NCBI GenBank assembly: GCA_038253135.1
Contig: JBBSHJ010000123.1
Location: 1 to 8,022 of the forward strand
Reading direction: 5' to 3'
From: JBBSHJ01 sp038253135
Lineage (GTDB): Bacteria; Actinomycetota; Actinomycetes; Mycobacteriales; QHCD01
DNA length: 8,022 bases
Below the pieces are notes generated by a model, which was not told the DNA's origin, made no database searches, and was given only the letters and a program-made list of their open reading frames with translations. The position numbers were made by a program, and so were the translations under genes. Positions 1 to 5,757 of this stretch are shown here, piece after piece. Each line of letters starts with the position of its first letter. Positions within the stretch are counted from its first letter, which is position 1.

Positions 1-1050
1 CAGAACAACCTGGTGCTGGCCGACGCCAACCTCACCAGCGGATTCCTCGGCGGCGGGCTCGAGCCGGTGGCCGAGCGCACGGCGTACACCGACAGCATGC
101 AGGCGGCGACGACGGGGCTGGCCGCGGCGGCGGGAGCCGACCTCCGCGACGCCGCCAAGCTCGGCCAGGTCAACGACATCGTGCAGCGCTACACCGGCCT
201 GGTGGAGGGCGCCCGGGCCAACAACCGGCAGGGCTTCCCGATCGGCACCGCCTACCTTCGCGAGGCCACCAGCCTGCTGCGCGAGAAGGCCCTGCCGACC
301 CTCGACTCGCTCAGCCAGACCGAGCAGCGGCGGGTCAAGGACGCGTACGACGCCAGCGCCGCCGCGACCGTGTGGCTGGTGCCCGCGCTCATCGTCTGTT
401 TCCTGATCCTGCTCGGCATTCTCGGCTACCTGGCCACCCGCATCCGGCGGCTGATCAACGTGCCGATCGCGGTGTCGGCCGTGATCGTCCTCGTCGCCGG
501 CATCGTCGGCATCGGCGTGATGGCGCTCGCCCAGAGCAAGGCCAACGACGCGCGCAACGGCGCCTATCTCGCGACCGTGCGCGCCGCCGTCGCCCGCACC
601 GACGGCTTCGACGCCCGCAGCGCCGAGGCGCTGACGCTGATCAACCGGGGATCCGGGGCGGCCGATGAGGAGCGGTTCAAGACCCTGGCCGCCAGCGCGA
701 CGCCGGTGCTCGCGGCACTGGCCGGGGGCGGCTCGAGCAGCGAGAAGGCCATGCGGTCGACCTTCGCCGCCTACCTTGCCCGGCACAAGCAGATCCGGGC
801 GAAGGACGACGGGGGTAACTGGGAGGGCGCGGTCGAGCTCGCCACCAATCCGCAGGGCCGGGCCGCCTTCGCCGCCTTCGACAGCGCCTCGGGCCGGGCC
901 CTGTCCGAGTCGTCGGGAACGCTGCGGTCCGACCTGCGCTCGGCCAGCCGACCGCTCGTGCCGATAGGAATCGCGCTCCTCGCCGCGGGCGCAATCGCTG
1001 CCGCAACTTGCTGGTGGGGAATCTCGATCCGGCTCCGGGAGTACCAGTGA
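1..1050 (+). CDS. glnX: GlnX-like membrane sensor protein (5' partial)
   Basis: The frame is open from base 1, so the true start is upstream; 349 residues are visible. A helical, probably extracytoplasmic stretch (visible residues 1-118) precedes a hydrophobic helix at about 122-145. A short basic loop (RIRR, 147-150), a second helix at about 151-176, a polar helical loop (177-318) and a last helix at about 319-338 follow, with a short basic tail ending REYQ. By the positive-inside rule both long loops face outward. If one more helix lies upstream, this is the four-helix layout, with extracytoplasmic sensor regions, predicted for mycobacterial and corynebacterial GlnX. Its position directly before glnH and close to pknG matches those genomes, where GlnX is thought to pass the GlnH ligand signal inward to PknG. 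I see no kinase, HAMP or methyl-accepting domain. The call rests on topology plus gene order, because the family is poorly conserved in sequence. The stop TGA shares its A with the glnH ATG. Confidence 0.8.
   Translation, partial: QNNLVLADANLTSGFLGGGLEPVAERTAYTDSMQAATTGLAAAAGADLRDAAKLGQVNDIVQRYTGLVEGARANNRQGFPIGTAYLREATSLLREKALPTLDSLSQTEQRRVKDAYDASAAATVWLVPALIVCFLILLGILGYLATRIRRLINVPIAVSAVIVLVAGIVGIGVMALAQSKANDARNGAYLATVRAAVARTDGFDARSAEALTLINRGSGAADEERFKTLAASATPVLAALAGGGSSSEKAMRSTFAAYLARHKQIRAKDDGGNWEGAVELATNPQGRAAFAAFDSASGRALSESSGTLRSDLRSASRPLVPIGIALLAAGAIAAATCWWGISIRLREYQ
1037..1041 (+). promoter_or_regulatory. Ribosome binding site of glnH
   Basis: GGGAG lies 8 nt before the ATG at 1050, inside the last codons of glnX. 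It supports the ATG at 1050 over a GTG three bases earlier and over an in-frame ATG at 1122, which lacks a convincing site and would remove the arginine-rich start of the signal peptide. Confidence 0.6.
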
Positions 1051-2093
1051 TGAGCGCACCGCACCCGCCGGCCCTGTCCGCGCGGGCCGCCCGCGCGGTA
1101 CGCCGACGCGTAGCGGCGAAGATGCTCACGGTCGCGGTCGCCGTCGGGGTGGCCGCCGGCGCCGCCGCGTGCAGTGCCGGATCAGGGCCGAAACTGCCGA
1201 GCCGGCCGACCGCGGCCGCGGGCACCACGGCCGCGCCGGCGGTGCCCGCCACCTGCACGAACGACGCGCAGACGGTAGCGTCGTACCGTCCCAGCGGTCC
1301 GCTCCCCGCTCCGGACGCTCTACCGGCCGGGTCCTACATGGCGAAGATCAAGCAACGCGGCCGGCTCAACGTCGCCGTTTCCGCGGACACGCTGCTCTTC
1401 AGCTTCCGCAATCCGGTCACTGGCACGCTCGAGGGATTCGACGTCGAGATGGCCAAGCTGGTGGCCGCGGCGATCTTCGGCACCTCCGACGGACACATCT
1501 CCTACAAGGTCGTCAATTACGCGCAGCGAATCCCGTCGCTGCAGGACGGCAGCGTCGACCTCGTGGCGGACGTCATGACGATCAATTGCGCGCGCTGGAA
1601 GCAGATCAATTTCTCCACCGAGTATTACCACGCCGGCCAGAAGCTCCTCGTCGCCACCGATTCGGAGGCAACTGGCATCAAGTCCTTCGAGAAATCCGAT
1701 CAGCAGGTCTGTGTCGCGACCGGATCGACCAACCTCGACGAGCTCAAGGCGAATTACCCGCAGGTCAAACGCCGGGAGGTCGGGGACGTCAGCGATTGCA
1801 TGGTGCTCTTCCAGCAGGGAGAGGTGGCTGCGGTCACCGGTGACGACACCGTCCTGGCCGGATTCCTCGCACAGGATCCCTACGCCAAGATCGTCGGCTC
1901 GGCATTCACCTCGGAGCCCTATGGTCTCGGAATCGCCAAGCCCAACGTCGATTTCACCAAATTCGTCAACGCGGTCGTGCAGAAGGCCCGCACCGACGGG
2001 ACGTGGCGGCGTTTTTACACGGAGCAGATAAAACCGAAGCCCGGCGAGAAGATCCCGTCACCGCCACCGGCGCTCTACGGCCGGAATGAATAG
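1050..2093 (+). CDS. glnH: GlnH-type amino-acid-binding lipoprotein
   Basis: This 347-residue protein is an extracytoplasmic solute-binding protein (SBP_bac_3 fold), expected to be membrane-anchored and to bind an acidic amino acid or glutamine. The N-terminus has an Arg-rich n-region (RRR at 18-20), a hydrophobic core (25-37) and a lipobox-like AAAC with Cys41 as lipidation site; alanine at -3 is suboptimal. A Pro/Ala/Thr linker leads to the binding domain from about residue 98. Landmarks shared with mycobacterial GlnH, compared from memory, are FSFRNPVTG (117-125), GFDVE (129-133), TINCAR (177-182), NFSTEYY (187-193), VCVATGSTN (220-228), SDCMVLFQQGEV (248-259) and GDDTVLAGF (264-272). Four cysteines of the mature domain (69, 180, 221, 250) also match that family and could form two disulfides. 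No permease or ATPase gene follows, which fits a sensory rather than a transport role. The gene overlaps glnX by 1 nt and abuts the next gene. Confidence 0.93.
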   Translation: MSAPHPPALSARAARAVRRRVAAKMLTVAVAVGVAAGAAACSAGSGPKLPSRPTAAAGTTAAPAVPATCTNDAQTVASYRPSGPLPAPDALPAGSYMAKIKQRGRLNVAVSADTLLFSFRNPVTGTLEGFDVEMAKLVAAAIFGTSDGHISYKVVNYAQRIPSLQDGSVDLVADVMTINCARWKQINFSTEYYHAGQKLLVATDSEATGIKSFEKSDQQVCVATGSTNLDELKANYPQVKRREVGDVSDCMVLFQQGEVAAVTGDDTVLAGFLAQDPYAKIVGSAFTSEPYGLGIAKPNVDFTKFVNAVVQKARTDGTWRRFYTEQIKPKPGEKIPSPPPALYGRNE

Positions 2094-3353
2094 ATGATGG
2101 GCCCGTCGTCCACCGGCGCGCCGGCGGCGGAAACGCTGGCTACGCCGCCCACGCCGCCGGGCTCGCTCACCAGCCCGCCGCGCTCCCGCGAGGTGCTGAG
2201 CTTCCTCGACGCGTTGCGCAGGTGGCGGGACGACCTGTCCGCAGCGCTCGGGCGCCTGGACCGCCGAGCGCAGGTGGCCAGCCGACCGGACGACTACCTC
2301 GCGGACGTGCAGTTGGCGATGTCGCTCACCGAGTCGATCGACCGGCGTACCGAGGAGCTCATCGCCGCCTGGGACAGCGGCCGCGTCGGCCCCGACGAGC
2401 TGGCCAAGATCGCCGAGCTGATCTGGGGCCGGCTGCCGGACGCGCTCGGCAACCCCACCGCGTTCGCGCTGTCCGAGGCCAGCACCCTTGCGGCGGCGCT
2501 CGAATCGCGGCTGTCCGCACGGTTGTCGGCCGACACGATCGCGGGCTCGGGCGCGGCCGGCCGGATCGCTCCCCTGCGGGAGACGCTGCAGCGCTGCCGC
2601 CAGCTGGTGGAAACGCTGGGCGCGGCCCGCGGGCACGCGGACACCGAGGCGGACCGGCTCGCCGCCGGCCTCGAGAAAGCACTCAACAGCGCGGCCGGGC
2701 CGGCTGCCGCCGGTGCGGAGATCGACCGGATCGCCGACGCCGCCGAGATCCTCGAACGCGACCTGATCAAGGAGGTCGGGCTGCGGTCGGTCGTGCAGCG
2801 CGAGGCGGTCGAGCTCGCCGACCGCGTCGCCGCGATCGAGCGGATCGAGGCGGAGGTGCACGTCACCGCTGACCGCTGCCGGGACAAGATCGCCGACCCG
2901 CCGCGGCTCGGGATCCCCGAGGTGCACGCGCTCGGAGCGGTGCCCCAACCACCGGCCAACGCCGCCGGCGCCGACGCCTGGCAGCGCGCGCGGGCTGAGC
3001 AGGCGGCGTACGCCGCCCGGCTCGATCTCGTCGCCCGTGCGCTCGACGAGGCGGCCCGCCGCTACGCCGCGCCGCTCGACGAGCGGGCCGAGCTGCGCGG
3101 CCTGGCCGAGGCCTACCGGGCCCGCGCCGGCGCGGCGGGGCTGGCCGAGGATCCCCAGCTGGACAAGGGTTTCGCGGCAGCCCGCACCGTGCTGTACCAG
3201 GCGCCCTGCGACCTGGCGGCCGGCCGTGACCTGGTCACCGCCTACGTGTCCGCGGTGCAGCGGGCCGTCGGCAGCACCGACGCGCCCAAGGAGCCACCCG
3301 TGCCGCACGTGAAGCCCGACTCGGCCAGCACTCAGACGGAGGACCAGACGTGA
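2094..3353 (+). CDS. Conserved helical cytosolic protein of unknown function, candidate sensor-kinase adaptor
   Basis: I do not recognise a named domain in this 419-residue protein. It has no signal peptide and no membrane segment, so it should be cytosolic. A Pro/Thr/Ser-rich, probably disordered start (1-30) leads into long amphipathic helices rich in Ala, Arg, Glu and Leu (about 32-148 and 157-265), which look like coiled coil or helical bundle. A proline-containing linker (about 268-288, with PPRLGIPEVHALGAVP) precedes a second helical part (about 293-392) containing PCDL and a following helix with AYVSAV. The tail (393-419) is polar and Thr/Ser-rich, ending TQTEDQT. The gene starts right after the glnH stop (TAGATGATG); the first ATG is used, but the second, at 2097, is equally possible because the upstream GGAA is weak. 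Its stop overlaps pknG by 4 nt. I infer a role between the GlnX/GlnH sensor and PknG from position only; an enzymatic role is not excluded. Confidence 0.85.
   Translation: MMGPSSTGAPAAETLATPPTPPGSLTSPPRSREVLSFLDALRRWRDDLSAALGRLDRRAQVASRPDDYLADVQLAMSLTESIDRRTEELIAAWDSGRVGPDELAKIAELIWGRLPDALGNPTAFALSEASTLAAALESRLSARLSADTIAGSGAAGRIAPLRETLQRCRQLVETLGAARGHADTEADRLAAGLEKALNSAAGPAAAGAEIDRIADAAEILERDLIKEVGLRSVVQREAVELADRVAAIERIEAEVHVTADRCRDKIADPPRLGIPEVHALGAVPQPPANAAGADAWQRARAEQAAYAARLDLVARALDEAARRYAAPLDERAELRGLAEAYRARAGAAGLAEDPQLDKGFAAARTVLYQAPCDLAAGRDLVTAYVSAVQRAVGSTDAPKEPPVPHVKPDSASTQTEDQT
3338..3343 (+). promoter_or_regulatory. Ribosome binding site of pknG
   Basis: GGAGGA, the strongest Shine-Dalgarno match in the window, lies 6 nt before the GTG at 3350. 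It fixes this GTG as the kinase start, in a GTGA overlap with the stop of the preceding gene. Confidence 0.75.
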
Positions 3354-5704
3354 GCGCAGCCACCTGCACGCAACCGGGGTGCACCGGGACGGTCGAGGAC
3401 GGCTACTGCAACGTGTGCGGCTCTCCGGCCGCCGCCGGTCGCTCGGCCGCCGACCCGTCGAGGTGCACGCAGCCCGGCTGCACCGGCGCCATCGAGGACG
3501 GCTACTGCAACGTCTGCGGCACGCCGGCGGCGCCCGGATCCACCGGCAGCGCGGGCTATTCCACCCCAACGGTCGCCCCCGAAGCGGCCGCGGTGGCCGC
3601 CGGCGCGCGGGAATCGGATCGCAGCAGCAGCACCTCGTCCTCGCGGCTGCAGAGCGCGCCGCTGGGGTCGGCCCGCGGCGGTCGCGGCACCCGGCCGACC
3701 CGCCGCATCGGCACCGCCGGCAGCCGGTCACAACGCCAGCTCGGCGCCGGGATCACCACGGTGCCCTCGGCACCGGTCGCCGACCCGCACACGGCGATCA
3801 TGCAACTGGCCGAGGTCGCGGAGAACAAGCGGTTCTGCTCCAGTTGCGGCGCCCCGGTCGGACGCGGGCGGGCCGGCCGACCGGGCAAGCCGCAGGGTTT
3901 CTGCCCCAAGTGCCGCACCGAGTTCTCGTTCGTGCCCAAGCTGAAGACGGGCGACATGGTCGGCGGCCAGTACGACGTCCTCGGCGCCCTCGCGCACGGC
4001 GGTCTCGGCTGGCTCTACCTCGCCCGGGACCGCAACGTCTCCGACCGCTGGGTCGTGCTCAAGGGCCTGCTCAACACCGGCGACCGCGACGCCTACGCCG
4101 CTGCCGTCGCCGAGCGCCAGTTCCTCGCCGAGGTGCAGCACCCGCTGATCCTCGGCATCTACAACTTCGCGATGTACGAGAACGCCGGCTACATCGTCAT
4201 GGAGTACGTCGGCGGCAAGTCGCTGAAGTCGATCCTCAAGGACCGCCAGGAGGCGGCCGGGCGCTACGACCCGCTGCCACCGGATCAGGCGATCGCCTAC
4301 ATGGTCGAGATCATGCCGGCGCTGTCCTACCTGCACAGCCAGGGGCTGCTCTATTGCGACCTCAAGCCGGACAACGTCATCCAGGCCGGCGACTCGGTGA
4401 AGCTGATCGACCTGGGCGGCGTACGCCGGGTCGACGACGAGCAATCCGCGATCTACGGCACGGTCGGGTTCCAGGCGCCGGAGATCGCCACGCTCGGGCC
4501 CAGCGTGGCCAGCGACATCTTCACCATCGGCCGCACCCTCGCCGTCCTGGCGATGGAGTTCCGCGGTTACCAGTCGACCTACGCCACGACCCTGCCGCCG
4601 GTGGACGACGTACCGCTCTTCGCGCGCTATGACTCCCTCTACCGCGTGATCGCCAAGGCGTGCGCCACCGATCCCAATGACCGCTTCCAGTCGGTCGATG
4701 AGATGCGGGACCAGCTCGTCGCGGTGCTCCGCGAGGTTGTCGCCCACGAGCGCACCGACACGAAGGCCGCGACGGTGACGACACCGTCACCGCTGTTCGC
4801 GCCGCCGCGCACGGCCGGCGACAACCTCGACTGGGCCGACTTGCCCGACCTGCACATCGACGCCGCCGATCCCGCGGCCGCCTGGCTGGCGAGCGTCTCG
4901 ATCGCCGACCCGCAGCAGCGGCTCGCAGCGCTCGGCCAGGCACCCGAGCAGACCGTCGAGGTGGCCCTGGCCCAGTCCCGCACAGCGGTCGACGCCGGCC
5001 GGTTCGACCTTGTCGACCGCACCCTGGAGGGCATCCTGCGCCTGGACGCATGGGAATGGCGGGCGGTGTGGCTCGGCGGAATCGCCGCGCTCGCGCGCGG
5101 GGACGCGCGGACGGCGACCGCCTCGTTCAACGCCGTGCTCAGCCAGGTCCCCGGCGAGCTGGCTCCGAAGCTCGCGCTCGCCCTGGCCTGCGAGCTCTCC
5201 GGCGAGCGTGAGCTGGCCACGAACCTCTACCGGACCTGCACCGTGATCGACGCGGCCTACGTCTCGCCGGCCGCCTTCGGGCTGTCGCGGACCAGGAACG
5301 CACTCGGCGATCTCGACGGCGCGCTCGACGCCCTCGACCTCGTCGCGCCGACCAGCGCGTCGTACCTCGACGCCCGCCGGCGCCGCGCTGGCCTGCTCGC
5401 CACCAGCGGCACCGGCTTGCGGGCGCTGTCCGATGCCGCCGACACGATCAGCGGCCTGCCGATCGGGCCTCGGGAACGGCAGCTGGTGATCGTCGACGTG
5501 CTCCGCAAGGCCCTCGAGGAGGTACGCCGTACCCGCCGGGAGGATCCCGCCCGGCACATCGCGGGCGTGCCGGCGACCGAGCGCGACCTGCGGGGCGGGA
5601 CCGAGACCGCGTACCGTCATCTGGCCGCGCTGACCACAGAGCACAGCGAGCGGGTCAAGCTCATCGACGAGGCCAACGCGGTCCGGCCGAGGACCCTCGT
5701 GTGA
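3350..5704 (+). CDS. pknG: Serine/threonine protein kinase PknG (zinc ribbons, rubredoxin, kinase, TPR)
   Basis: This 784-residue soluble kinase has no membrane segment. Domains in order are: two tandem Cys4 ribbons (C6/C11/C20/C23 and C39/C44/C53/C56); a Ser/Thr/Arg-rich linker (about 86-130); a rubredoxin-like site (C163/C166/C185/C188); the kinase domain (about 205-465); and a TPR-like helical C-terminus (about 530-784). Kinase landmarks are the PknG-type glycine loop AHGGLGWLYLA, Lys238 in VVLKGL, the helix-C motif AERQFLAEV, hinge MEYVGGKSL, catalytic YCDLKPDN (Asp337), DLG with Asp354 instead of DFG, and GFQAPE. The missing HRD arginine is normal for PknG. The TPR part contains GELAPKLALA (602-611), shared with the mycobacterial protein. 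PknG phosphorylates FHA-domain GarA/OdhI in relatives and so releases or imposes control on 2-oxoglutarate dehydrogenase and glutamate metabolism. The rubredoxin is thought to sense redox state or regulate substrate access. Compared with M. tuberculosis PknG (about 750 residues) the extra length is mainly the two N-terminal ribbons. The GTG start overlaps the previous gene by 4 nt. Confidence 0.97.
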   Translation: MSAATCTQPGCTGTVEDGYCNVCGSPAAAGRSAADPSRCTQPGCTGAIEDGYCNVCGTPAAPGSTGSAGYSTPTVAPEAAAVAAGARESDRSSSTSSSRLQSAPLGSARGGRGTRPTRRIGTAGSRSQRQLGAGITTVPSAPVADPHTAIMQLAEVAENKRFCSSCGAPVGRGRAGRPGKPQGFCPKCRTEFSFVPKLKTGDMVGGQYDVLGALAHGGLGWLYLARDRNVSDRWVVLKGLLNTGDRDAYAAAVAERQFLAEVQHPLILGIYNFAMYENAGYIVMEYVGGKSLKSILKDRQEAAGRYDPLPPDQAIAYMVEIMPALSYLHSQGLLYCDLKPDNVIQAGDSVKLIDLGGVRRVDDEQSAIYGTVGFQAPEIATLGPSVASDIFTIGRTLAVLAMEFRGYQSTYATTLPPVDDVPLFARYDSLYRVIAKACATDPNDRFQSVDEMRDQLVAVLREVVAHERTDTKAATVTTPSPLFAPPRTAGDNLDWADLPDLHIDAADPAAAWLASVSIADPQQRLAALGQAPEQTVEVALAQSRTAVDAGRFDLVDRTLEGILRLDAWEWRAVWLGGIAALARGDARTATASFNAVLSQVPGELAPKLALALACELSGERELATNLYRTCTVIDAAYVSPAAFGLSRTRNALGDLDGALDALDLVAPTSASYLDARRRRAGLLATSGTGLRALSDAADTISGLPIGPRERQLVIVDVLRKALEEVRRTRREDPARHIAGVPATERDLRGGTETAYRHLAALTTEHSERVKLIDEANAVRPRTLV
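3365..3520 (+). repeat. Tandem zinc-ribbon coding repeat in pknG
   Basis: Two 57-nt units (3365-3421 and 3464-3520) encode nearly the same 19-residue ribbon, CTQPGCTG-x-[VI]-EDGYCNVCG, separated by 14 residues. Only two residues differ (Thr/Ala and Val/Ile), while most base changes are silent third-position changes. The unit therefore duplicated in the past and both copies appear to have been kept under protein-level selection. Confidence 0.85.
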
Positions 5705-5757
5705 GCGCCGCCGGACCCGCCCCAGCCCGCCGATCCAGCCAGAGCCGGGAGACATGA
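5689..5757 (+). other. Possible 18-codon coupling mini-ORF between pknG and the phosphatase gene
   Basis: A GTG at 5701 overlaps the pknG stop as GTGA, preceded 7 nt upstream by GAGGA (5689-5693). The frame runs 18 codons (MSAAGPAPARRSSQSRET) and stops with TGA at 5755-5757. That TGA overlaps the first ATG of the phosphatase gene as ATGA and precedes the second ATG by less than a codon. Translation of this frame would carry ribosomes across the only real gap in the cluster. The peptide resembles nothing I know, and chance in high-GC DNA remains possible. Confidence 0.25.
5747..5751 (+). promoter_or_regulatory. Ribosome binding site of the PP2C gene
   Basis: GGGAG is followed by two ATGs. The ATG at 5754 is only 2 nt away, too close, while the ATG at 5757 is 5 nt away. 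The second is therefore the preferred start. Confidence 0.6.

Noticed and set aside
2058..3731. Long open frame on the minus strand (557 codons) opposite the helical protein and pknG start.
   Set aside because: The translation is low-complexity Arg/Pro/Gly typical of antisense frames in high-GC DNA, spans a gene junction and has no recognisable domain.
5705..5753. Search for a terminator or promoter in the pknG-phosphatase gap.
   Set aside because: No stable hairpin with a T-run and no clear -10/-35 pair is visible; the stretch is C-rich and read best as a coupling region.
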